Source of the DNA: Chloroflexota bacterium
GTDB lineage: Bacteria; Chloroflexota; Anaerolineae; UBA4142
Assembly (NCBI GenBank): GCA_023381515.1
Contig: JAMCQI010000032.1
Span: 1-63,938 of the forward strand
DNA length: 63,938 bases
Reading direction: 5' to 3'
The translations under genes and the position numbers were made by a program. Within the stretch, counting starts at the first letter, position 1; the number at the start of each line of letters is the position of its first letter. The notes under the pieces were generated by a model. The model did not search any database. It saw nothing but the letters and a program-made list of their open reading frames with translations, and was not told where the DNA came from. This document shows, in pieces, positions 53,305 to 61,051 of the stretch.

Positions 53305-55673
53305 AGAGTGTGAACCATGCACGTCTGAACACGAATCGCCATCCCTGGGCAGCATTACTTGCGGGCTTGTTCACCGGGGTCATTACCTTTTTCTTGGCAC
53401 AGTGGGCAGCCGCGTGGGCCGGGAGTTCACCCTTGCCCGACGTCCGACCTTTTCTCGCGCAGTATGGCCTATCCGGTCTCGCCTGGATGATCGTTTCCAT
53501 ACCCTTTGTGCGCAACCTCGTGACACAAGAGGCCAGTGCAGCTGCACTTGTCAAGCGCACTTTATGGGCAAGCACCACCGCGTTCGCTCTTTTCCTGACG
53601 CCGACGCTTGTGCTGTCGCCGGATATCTCAGCGCGGTGGCTGCTCTACTGGTTCGCCTTATCCATCCTCTTCGATTGGCTCGTTTGGCGCTGGCTGCTCT
53701 CGTATGAGGGGGCAACTACCCAGCCCCGCTATCCCTTCCTCGGGAATCTGCCCCACGCGCCGTTTATCGCCGCAGGCCTCTTTCTGCTCGCCGTCACCGC
53801 GCTGGATACGGTACTCGGCCAAGGGGCCCCCGCCGACCGGACGGCCGTCTTCGCCTATTGGTTGTTGCTTTTCGGCGTCGTCGTTGCCCTTTTGACGGGG
53901 TTTCAGATTTCGACGGGCCTACGAGGATGGAGCCGCTTTTTGCCTGAAACCGGAAGCGGGTTGCTTGTCCTCTCCCTGGTCGTCGTCGGCAATTATTTCT
54001 CCACCGGACTCTCGAGTCCGGCAGAAAGAGCTCTGCTCCTGGACACCTATCCCAATTACCTGGCCGGGCGGATTGGCGATGGCGACCTGCTCATCAGCGA
54101 TTCTCCCAGCCTGCGCTTTGCCAATCTACCCAGGATTGGGGCGTATCTCGATCTGCTGCCGGATCAGCGCGGTCTGGCGCTGTGGGATGACCTAGCCCAC
54201 GCGTTGCAGGGTAAAAGGCGGGTCTTTTGGGTCAGTGTGCCGGACGACTCCGGCGATCATCAGCAAATCCTCTCTGCGTTCCTCAAGACCAACGGCTGCC
54301 TCGACGATATCTCGTCGACAAATCCACAGGTGCGAATGTATGAACTGGAACGCCCTTTGGCGCGTCCACGCGTGCTCCCTCCCACTCTCGCATCGCGCAC
54401 GGCCGATTCCTTCAACTCCATACACGTCGATCTGGGCGCTCTGCAGATCACGGGTCTCGCCTTTGAACCGCGAGTTTGCAGCCACGACGCTGTGGCAGTG
54501 GCGATTCGCTGGCAATCCGCGCAGACGTTCCCGGATCCGCTCAAACTCTCTCTGCTCCTCCTCGATCCAAAAGGTCGACAGATAGAATCTCGTGATGCGT
54601 TCATCGTCGATACGGCAGACCAACGCACAGACCAGTGGAAGCCAGGGGTTCAAACGCCTGGCTATTACTTGATTCCAGTTCCCTTTGGAACGCCGCCGGG
54701 CAACTATACACTCGCAGGGGCCGTCTATCGCTCGAGCGATGCCCAACGATTAAGCATCAAGGCAGCCGATGGAGTCCAGGCCCAAGGGAATGAGATCATT
54801 TTCGGGCAGGTACAAGTTTATCGCTCAGAGGACCTGCAGGCAGACCCTTTCAAGACGCGCGGCGATGCGGCCTCCTTGCCCGCACAGGTCAGTATGGGCG
54901 ATGGGCTCGTACTCGACGCCTACCAAGTCGGTAACACATCCGTCATTCCGGGCGAGTCCTTGAGCGTCATCGGGTTGTGGCGCGCGGCACAAGGCGGGCT
55001 CCCCTCCTACACGTTAAGCGCCAGCGTGCGGCAAGGGGAGAACCTGATCGCCGAGACCTCCAGTGCTCCGGCTGACGGCACTTACCCGACGAACGAATGG
55101 CGCGCGCAAGAGTCCGTGCTTGACCGCAGGGACGTGCACATCCCTGCGGAAGCCAACGGGGGGAGTGCGCGTGTAGAGATCGGGGTGGACGGGGCAAGGT
55201 CCGTGTATGTAGCCGACGTCATCATCATGAGCATCGCCCACACTTTCACAATCCCTTCGATGGGCCACGCGGCGCGCGCAACCATCGTGGGGATTGGCGA
55301 CTTGATCGGCTATGGTTTGGATCACGCCCAGATCTCGACCGCGGACTCGCTGGGGATGACACTCTATTGGCGCGCGGCGAATGCGATAGACGAGGACTAT
55401 GCCGTTTTCGTACAATTGCTGGGAACGGACGGGCACTTGATCGCACAGAGCGACAGCATGCCCGCGAACGGGCAACGCCCGACGCGCAGCTGGATCAAGG
55501 GCGAAATTGTCTCCGATCCGCATGAATTGCAGTTTGTGGACAAGTCCTATACCGGCGATGCGAAACTGATCGTCGGATTCTACAATCCTATGACCCTGCA
55601 ACGGATCACTGTAAAAGACAGCCCGGACGACTATGTCACCTTGCCTGCGCCCGTGCGCATCCTGTCGCCCTAG
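53277..55673 (+). CDS. Large membrane protein with extracytoplasmic domains, end of the glycan locus
   Basis: About 798 residues from the ATG at 53277; a GTG at 53310, just after the preceding stop, is an alternative. Seven or so helices occupy residues 25-260 (WAALLAGLFTGVITFFLAQW, LLYWFALSILFDWLVW...). The rest is extracytoplasmic: a Rossmann-like segment (LLDTYPNYLAGRIGDGDLLIS) and at least two beta-sandwich units (FGTPPGNYTLAGAVYRS, FGQVQVYRS, then a similar LYWRAANAIDEDYAVFVQLLG unit). Similar modules occur at the C-termini of GT39-like proteins. It overlaps the giant protein upstream, so the two are coupled. Confidence 0.65.
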   Translation: MAAQGAIELKSVNHARLNTNRHPWAALLAGLFTGVITFFLAQWAAAWAGSSPLPDVRPFLAQYGLSGLAWMIVSIPFVRNLVTQEASAAALVKRTLWASTTAFALFLTPTLVLSPDISARWLLYWFALSILFDWLVWRWLLSYEGATTQPRYPFLGNLPHAPFIAAGLFLLAVTALDTVLGQGAPADRTAVFAYWLLLFGVVVALLTGFQISTGLRGWSRFLPETGSGLLVLSLVVVGNYFSTGLSSPAERALLLDTYPNYLAGRIGDGDLLISDSPSLRFANLPRIGAYLDLLPDQRGLALWDDLAHALQGKRRVFWVSVPDDSGDHQQILSAFLKTNGCLDDISSTNPQVRMYELERPLARPRVLPPTLASRTADSFNSIHVDLGALQITGLAFEPRVCSHDAVAVAIRWQSAQTFPDPLKLSLLLLDPKGRQIESRDAFIVDTADQRTDQWKPGVQTPGYYLIPVPFGTPPGNYTLAGAVYRSSDAQRLSIKAADGVQAQGNEIIFGQVQVYRSEDLQADPFKTRGDAASLPAQVSMGDGLVLDAYQVGNTSVIPGESLSVIGLWRAAQGGLPSYTLSASVRQGENLIAETSSAPADGTYPTNEWRAQESVLDRRDVHIPAEANGGSARVEIGVDGARSVYVADVIIMSIAHTFTIPSMGHAARATIVGIGDLIGYGLDHAQISTADSLGMTLYWRAANAIDEDYAVFVQLLGTDGHLIAQSDSMPANGQRPTRSWIKGEIVSDPHELQFVDKSYTGDAKLIVGFYNPMTLQRITVKDSPDDYVTLPAPVRILSP

Positions 55674-55712
55674 GTCTCCATCACACCGCCCGGCACGGGC
55701 ACGGGTCTCTTT

Positions 55713-55750
55713 CTCAGCGTTCTCTCAGAGTTAGCTCAGCGCAATCTCAT
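55713..55750 (+). promoter_or_regulatory. Four-repeat 11-bp-phased operator (CTCAG boxes) of the lipoprotein gene
   Basis: CTCAG occurs at 55713, 55724 and 55735, and CTCAT at 55746, each exactly 11 bp apart. About 16 bp further downstream is TACTAT (55767-55772), a possible -10, with the repeats occupying the -35 position. This layout is typical of activation by PhoB/OmpR-type regulators; the same box in inverted orientation precedes the response regulator gene at 38736. Confidence 0.65.
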
Positions 55751-55786
55751 CTCTCCAGAGTAGAGTTACTATTGGCCCATCATCGG

Positions 55787-57574
55787 ATGAAGAGATTTCG
55801 AATGATGCCGATTGTCTTTCTAGCAGTCGGCATCCTACTTGCAGAATGCACGGCCAACGCACTGGTTCCCGGTTCCTCTACCCATACTGGGACACCGGTC
55901 GCTAACAATCCTCCGTCCGGTCCGACCGCACTGCCTACCTCGACCGGTCCTGCGGCGGCGCCGCTCACTGGGCAACTGGTCTTTTGCTCCGAGGAGAGCG
56001 GTCAATGGAATCTGAATCGGGTGAGCCCCGACGGGGACGTGCAGCAGACGCTCACGGACGACGGCACGTCGCGGGCGCCGTCGATTTCGCCCGACGGCAA
56101 ACAGATTGCGTTTGAATCACACCGCGACGGCAATTGGGAGATCTATACCATGGACACCGCGGGGGAGCACGTCACACGCCTTACGCGTGCCCAGGCCTTC
56201 GACGGTAGCCCCAGCTGGTCGCCCGACGGCAAACAGATCGCGTTCGTCTCCATGCGCCAAGGCGACCCAGACATCTGGGTGATGAACGCGGATGGCACCC
56301 ATCCCACAGATCTCACCGAGACTTCGCCCGCGGTCGATGATGCGCCCGCCTGGTCGCCGAACGGGCGCTGGATTGCCTTTACGAGTTGGCGCACAGGCAC
56401 CGCACAGCTTTTTGTCGTCTCGCCGGACGGCCAGCAGATCACGAACCTCAGCCAAAACAAGTTCGACGACGAATCGCCCGCGTGGTCCCCGGATGGAAGA
56501 CAGATCGCGTTCGTCTCGGATCGCGACGGGCAGCGTGCCATCTATGTCGCCGACTTTTCCATCCAAGGCCTGAAGAACGCTCGACGTCTGACTTTCTCCG
56601 GCTGGGACGAATTCCCGGTGTGGTCGCCAGACGGCAAATACCTCGCGTTCGTTTCCCCCCGGCCTTCCCGGCAGCCGATTTATTTTGTTCCCGCGAGCGG
56701 TGGCATACCCAGGGCCCTCAGCGGCGATTCCATGTATGTGCGTTCGGTTGCGTGGGGGAGCATCGACGCGCCCGTCGTCGACAATCGCGCGACCAATCCC
56801 CCCGCGCCGTCGCTGTACCCCGAGCCCTCTCCTGAAACGCCTGCCAAGCTCATTCCGCTGAAAGACGTCTATCTCGCGCCCAGCTATGGCGAGATGAGCG
56901 ATCGGGTGTCGGGATCCTTTCAGGCACTGCGAGCCAGGGTGAAGGCGGAGGCAGGCTGGGATTTCCTGGGCGTACTGTCGGATATGACTCGACAATTGAA
57001 CAGCGAGTGCGGAGACGGCTGTCAATTCTTGAGTTGGCACAAGACCGGGCGCGCCGTCGACACGCGCATGTCCGTCGACTCTGGGGGCGTGCCGCTTTTG
57101 GAAATCGTGCGAGAGGACCAGTTGGGGGAAACATACTGGCGTATCTATCTACGCGCGGCCAGGCAAGATGGCACTATGGGAGAACCGCTCACCGAGCCGC
57201 CGTGGGATTGGACCAACTGGGCGCGCTGGACCCTGGCACCGCACGAAGGGGGCGCGCTCAAACCGATCCCCATCGGCTATTACGTCGATTTCACGGAACT
57301 AGCGCGCGAGTATGGATGGGAGCGCATCTCTTCCTACGACGATCCAACGCTCTCCTGGAAGGAGAATATTACCGGGATGGAGTTCTGGCATTATCAAAAG
57401 AGAGAGGGGTTGACGTGGTACGTCGCCCTCCGTGAGCTGTATTCTAGCGCCACCCTCGCCGATATCCTTGACTGGAACGCGCTCCTTCGTCAAGGACAGG
57501 ACGCTTATCTGATGAGACTCAAAGGAGTCCCTGCGCCGCCGAGCGCCTGGCGCTGGTTTGCCCTATTCCCCTGA
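55787..57574 (+). CDS. Lipoprotein fusing a six-bladed TolB/PD40 beta-propeller to an M15-type peptidase-like domain
   Basis: 595 residues from the ATG at 55787; a TTG at 55772 overlaps the probable -10. A signal peptide ends in a lipobox-like LLAEC. Residues about 65-325 hold six WD40-like (PD40) blades with repeated W/ISPDGKQIAF.S.R.G...I motifs. Residues 340-595 carry SWHKTGRAVD (His418, Asp425) and GMEFWHYQ (Glu532, His535), the zinc-ligand and catalytic pattern of M15 D-Ala-D-Ala or L,D-type peptidases, with the usual REYGWERI segment before the last motif. It would be anchored outside the membrane and may trim peptidoglycan or a related cross-link. Confidence 0.8.
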   Translation: MKRFRMMPIVFLAVGILLAECTANALVPGSSTHTGTPVANNPPSGPTALPTSTGPAAAPLTGQLVFCSEESGQWNLNRVSPDGDVQQTLTDDGTSRAPSISPDGKQIAFESHRDGNWEIYTMDTAGEHVTRLTRAQAFDGSPSWSPDGKQIAFVSMRQGDPDIWVMNADGTHPTDLTETSPAVDDAPAWSPNGRWIAFTSWRTGTAQLFVVSPDGQQITNLSQNKFDDESPAWSPDGRQIAFVSDRDGQRAIYVADFSIQGLKNARRLTFSGWDEFPVWSPDGKYLAFVSPRPSRQPIYFVPASGGIPRALSGDSMYVRSVAWGSIDAPVVDNRATNPPAPSLYPEPSPETPAKLIPLKDVYLAPSYGEMSDRVSGSFQALRARVKAEAGWDFLGVLSDMTRQLNSECGDGCQFLSWHKTGRAVDTRMSVDSGGVPLLEIVREDQLGETYWRIYLRAARQDGTMGEPLTEPPWDWTNWARWTLAPHEGGALKPIPIGYYVDFTELAREYGWERISSYDDPTLSWKENITGMEFWHYQKREGLTWYVALRELYSSATLADILDWNALLRQGQDAYLMRLKGVPAPPSAWRWFALFP

Positions 57575-57598
57575 GTGCTCGCAACTAGCACAGTTGCG

Positions 57599-57913
57599 AT
57601 GAAACGCCTCGTTATCCCGTTCGGCAGCCTGCTGGCCGTCGCGCTTATTGCGCTTTCAGGCTGGGCAGGCTATGCAAGCGTGAGTTGGTCTGGCGCGAGC
57701 TGGCCGATTGCAAGTCTCCCGCTCAGCGCCGCGTCGCCAACGCCAAGCGTCCAGACCAGAACAGCTACCGTGACTCGCGGCGACGTGCGCTAAATACTCA
57801 CCGTCCCGGGACAAGTGACCACCGCCCGCCAACAACAATTGGGCTATACGGCAGGAGGACACTTGCTCCAAGTCACCGTGCGCGCCGGCGATACGATCAC
57901 CCAGGCGCAGGGT
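57599..57913 (+). pseudogene. Remnant of a MacA/HlyD-type adaptor gene
   Basis: From the ATG at 57599 an N-terminal anchor (LVIPFGSLLAVALIALSGWAG) leads to VQTRTATVTRGDVR, then a TAA (57791-57793). The same frame continues ILTVPGQVTTARQQQLGYT and GGHLLQVTVRAGDTITQAQ, the lipoyl half-motif of adaptor proteins. Homology then stops abruptly near 57911. One stop codon and loss of the remaining 75 percent make it non-functional. Confidence 0.8.
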
Positions 57914-58455
57914 TGTACCCAGAGGAGGACCCGGTCGGGCAGGAGCTGCGAATTAACAGTCTGCGCTTAAGTCATCGGGCTGGTCAAGGAACTGGACCGC
58001 CCCGACCCCCGCGTGGATCCCAACAACCAAGTCATCCTGCCCATCGCTACGGCGATCAGCGACCTGTTCGGCAGAGACCGATCCGTCTCCGTGCGCGTGC
58101 AGGTGCGGGATGAGAAGGATATTCCAGCTGCGACCGAGGCCATCAAGGCCTATTTTCGAGATGTGCACAACACGCCGGAGAATCAGCAGGAAGATGTAGA
58201 TGTGTTCAGCATGAACCAGATTACGCAGGCGCAGTCGGAATCGGCCCAGACGTTCTCCCTACTTCTGGTCGGGATGGCCATTGTCTCCCTAGCGGTGGGC
58301 GGCATCGGGATCATGAATGTGATGCTCGTATCAGTGACGGAGCGAACACGGGAAGTGGGTGTGCGGCTCGCGATCGGCGCGCGGCAGTGGGACATTGTCC
58401 AGCAATTTCTGATCGAGGCGGTGGCGCTCAGTTTGAGCGGCGGCCTGATTTGCTT
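57914..58455 (+). pseudogene. Remnant of a MacB-type ABC permease gene (C-terminal part)
   Basis: EEDPVGQELRIN (from about 57920) matches the MacB periplasmic domain. After a frameshift near 57970 the next frame reads IGLVKELDRPDPRVD, PNNQVILPIATA, and then the last FtsX block, LLLVGMAIVSLAVGGIGIMNVMLVSVTERTREVGVRLAIGARQWDI. The final helix is cut off and the frame runs on into the VWA remnant. The ATPase and the first half of the permease are missing, so an internal deletion joined the adaptor and permease fragments. Confidence 0.8.
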
Positions 58456-58564
58456 GTTGTTCTGTAAACCCGCCTGGAACCCGCAATTCAACAGGCGGCA
58501 CATGAGGTACGATAAGGTGAGGAAAGCACCGTTCTGCACTCTTTTTCCAAGCCCAGGACACTGG

Positions 58565-59362
58565 CGCTTGATGGACGTTTCGGGGAGCATGCAGGCGCAG
58601 GATATGAAGCCGAACCGCCTGGAGGCCTCCAAGGCAGCCGCCCGCGCTTTTGTCGAGGAACAGCCCGAGGGGGTACGCATCGGCGTCGTTTTCTTCAGCG
58701 ACAACGCGGCAATTGTCCAGGCGCCGACGGATGATCGCTCGTCAGTCCTCGCCGCGATTAATCGTCTCCTACCACAGCGCGCGACGGCCATCGGGCGGGG
58801 ACTGTTGACCTCACTCGACGCGATTTTTGGCGAGGGCACTGAGGAGACGGCTTTCGGGCCGTCGCAGCAGTTCCAATCATGGCTCCCGCGCGGAAGCAGC
58901 CCCTACCAGGGCCGCCCTACACCCGTTCCTACCCCGACGCCGAACTGGACACCCGTGCCCAAGTGGACCTACAGCCCGGCCATCATTGTCCTGCTTTCAG
59001 ATGGGGAGAATAACCAATTCCCGCCTCCGCTGGATATTATCGATCAAATCGTGGACCGCGGCGTTCGTGTGTTTACCGTCGGTCTGGGGAGCCAGGAAGG
59101 CATTGTGCTCTCGAACCAGGGGCGGTCGATGCGCACGCGGCTGGATGAGCAGACGCTTAAAAAGATCGCCGGGCAGACCGACGGTCAGTACTTCCTGGCT
59201 TCGAACGAGGAGGACTTGCGAACGATCTACGCGAATCTGGAGTCGCAGCTTGTGTTCCGTACGGAATAGCAAGAGATTACGGCGGAGCTGGCAGCCATCG
59301 CCATCTTGCTCTTGCTTTGCGCCGGCGCCCTATCGCTCCTCTGGTTCAACCGGGTGCTCTGA
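58565..59362 (+). pseudogene. Remnant of a BatA/BatB-like VWA membrane protein gene
   Basis: The VWA domain starts abruptly at LMDVSGSMQAQDMKPNRLEASKAA (MIDAS motif DVSGSM), continues through VRIGVVFFSDNA, LPQRATAIGRGL and LLSDGENNQ, and then meets a TAG at 59267-59269. The same frame continues QEITAELAAIAILLLLCAGALS and LLWFNRVL, the expected C-terminal helix, to a TGA at 59360-59362. The N-terminal helices are lost. Bases 58013-59269 form one open frame that would make a chimeric MacB-VWA protein, most likely an accident of deletion. Confidence 0.75.
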
Positions 59363-59528
59363 GGGGTGCCATCCGTCCTCAGTGCCAACGCCTCGGTCGG
59401 TATCCTCCCATTTTTGGCCCGGCGGGCTCACGCCTGCCCTTCCCGTCCCGTCCCGACAGCTTCATAGCTTCCCTTTCATCGTTATAACAAGACAGGAAAA
59501 GGGCTTGCTTTTCCTCAAAGGCGCAGCT

Positions 59529-60182
59529 ATGGAACTGGATCTGGTATCACTCACGGCAATTCTGCTGCTAGGGGCAGCCATCTACCTGGCGGGGTTGCTG
59601 CTGTACTACGTGCTGTTTTACCACGACGTCCTGGCGCTCGTGCGCGAAGATCATGTCACACAGACATTCCTGAAGCTGGTGAATCCGATGCGCGCGGCGT
59701 TTGGAAAACTTCCGATCTGGGATGTGCCCCAGGACGTCGCCGAGAAAGAAACGGTGTGGGTCGCCATCGACTGCCTGTCGCACATCCAGTGGTCTCTGGA
59801 CAGATATAGACCTGCCCACGGGCGTGTGGTCTCCAATGCCGCTACTCTGAAACACCTTGCCCGCAAGCTGGTGACCAACATCGTCGAAGCGTTATGGAGC
59901 TTGCAGTGGTCGCGTGGGATGACGGCCAAGCTTTGTCAATTGGAATCCTCGGGCCAGAGCGACCGGGTCTCACGCATACAAGAGATACAGCAAAGAGACA
60001 TGGACCGATTGAACCATTCCTTCGACAGTCTCGTTTCCTTGGACGTGCGGCTGGCCGAGCTGGGGTCTCAGGTTTCGGACGGCGATCTCGAGGGCTTGCT
60101 CGCCGAATATGGAGAGGTCCTTACCCAGCTTGAAGAGGATGCCCGGGCATTGGAGGAAGTCAGAAAAACCACCCTGGCGTAG
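59529..60182 (+). CDS. Membrane-anchored alpha-helical protein of unknown function
   Basis: 217 residues from the ATG at 59529 (AAAGG upstream); the open frame upstream is antisense-like noise over the VWA remnant. One N-terminal helix (LTAILLLGAAIYLAGLLLYYVLF) is followed by a mostly helical cytoplasmic part with a Leu/Glu-rich coiled-coil-like C-terminus (LEGLLAEYGEVLTQLEEDARALEEV). No family recognised. It is convergent with the stress-protein operon, with only 15 bp between the stops. Confidence 0.6.
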   Translation: MELDLVSLTAILLLGAAIYLAGLLLYYVLFYHDVLALVREDHVTQTFLKLVNPMRAAFGKLPIWDVPQDVAEKETVWVAIDCLSHIQWSLDRYRPAHGRVVSNAATLKHLARKLVTNIVEALWSLQWSRGMTAKLCQLESSGQSDRVSRIQEIQQRDMDRLNHSFDSLVSLDVRLAELGSQVSDGDLEGLLAEYGEVLTQLEEDARALEEVRKTTLA

Positions 60183-60197
60183 GAGGAGCGAACCGCC

Positions 60198-60779
60198 CTA
60201 CTGGGCAGCCCAGGCGAGCGGCCGCGCGGCGATGGGCGCCTTGTCCACGATGACTTCGCACGCGGACCGGCGCAATATCTCCGCGCTCGTCTTGCCCCAC
60301 TCTCCAGGGACGCGCGGCTTGAGCCCGACGCCGAGGACAATCGCATCCACGGCCTCTTGACGCGCAATCTCCAGGATGCCGTTTGCGGCATTGCGATGGC
60401 GAACGAGCCGGGTGGCCACCCGACACCCATACTGATGCGCGATGGTTGCGCCCATTTCAAGCGCTTCTTTCCCCTCTCGCTCTCGTTCAGGAATTGGCGC
60501 GTCTAGCGGTATCGTGTACGGAACAACCATCACATGAACAAGCAGCAGATCGGCCTTCTTGCCATTCCCCAACCGGCACGCAAGCTCGACCGCTCGTTCC
60601 GAAGAGATCGCCTCCACAATCGGCACGAGAATCCGCTGCACGGCCTCAATGGAACCATGAACCTTGATCACCGGCAGTGGAAGAGCCGGAGGTACGCGGA
60701 ACATCCAGTGGAAAAGAAAAGCCATCGAGCTGACGAATGTCGCGGCAAGCAGCACCCCCAGCGGATTGAATTCAATCAT
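60198..60779 (-). CDS. Universal stress protein (UspA fold) with an N-terminal membrane anchor
   Basis: 193 residues. A transmembrane helix (GVLLAATFVSSMAFLFHWMF) is followed by a UspA domain: RILVPIVEAISSERAVELACRL, VHVMVVPYTIPLD, VDAIVLGVG and the C-terminal SAEILRRSACEVIVDKAP. The ATP-binding G-x2-G-x9-G(S/T) motif is not clear. It overlaps the small membrane protein gene upstream by 4 nt. It is a paralogue of the gene at 62947, sharing a 55-nt identical stretch. Probably attached to or regulating the APC permease encoded upstream. Confidence 0.85.
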   Translation of the reverse strand: MIEFNPLGVLLAATFVSSMAFLFHWMFRVPPALPLPVIKVHGSIEAVQRILVPIVEAISSERAVELACRLGNGKKADLLLVHVMVVPYTIPLDAPIPEREREGKEALEMGATIAHQYGCRVATRLVRHRNAANGILEIARQEAVDAIVLGVGLKPRVPGEWGKTSAEILRRSACEVIVDKAPIAARPLAWAAQ

Positions 60780-61048
60780 TTCTTTCCTCTACTTTCGCCC
60801 GTCGTTTCTGGTCGATGTTCGTTCAAGGAAATCTCCCACTCGCGCAGGCGCGTGATGGCCAACCATAGGCGGTAGACGCCGAAACCGACAAAGGCCAGCG
60901 AGACGACGACCGCTTGCACATTCAGTCCGAGCGGAAGCATCCGCCACAGGATGGCGATGCCGACCGCTAGGATAAGGACGCTCAGCGCGATATGCAGGCG
61001 GTCTGCCAGTGTGAAATCAGTCGGGATTGGAAGGGTGCGCTTGCGCAT
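60776..61048 (-). CDS. Small two-helix membrane protein between permease and stress protein
   Basis: 90 residues with helices at about 18-36 (LHIALSVLILAVGIAILW) and 45-65 (VQAVVVSLAFVGFGVYRLWLAI), and a charged C-terminal tail. It starts 3 nt after the permease stop and overlaps the stress protein start by 4 nt, so the three genes form one operon. No known family. The related second module, as far as it is visible, lacks it. Confidence 0.7.
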   Translation of the reverse strand: MRKRTLPIPTDFTLADRLHIALSVLILAVGIAILWRMLPLGLNVQAVVVSLAFVGFGVYRLWLAITRLREWEISLNEHRPETTGESRGKK

Positions 61049-61051
61049 AGG

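Noticed and set aside
58013..59269. Genuine MacB-VWA fusion protein
   Set aside because: The junction is filled by about 30 residues of unpatterned sequence, both parts are truncated, and further lesions flank it; a pseudogene mosaic is more likely.
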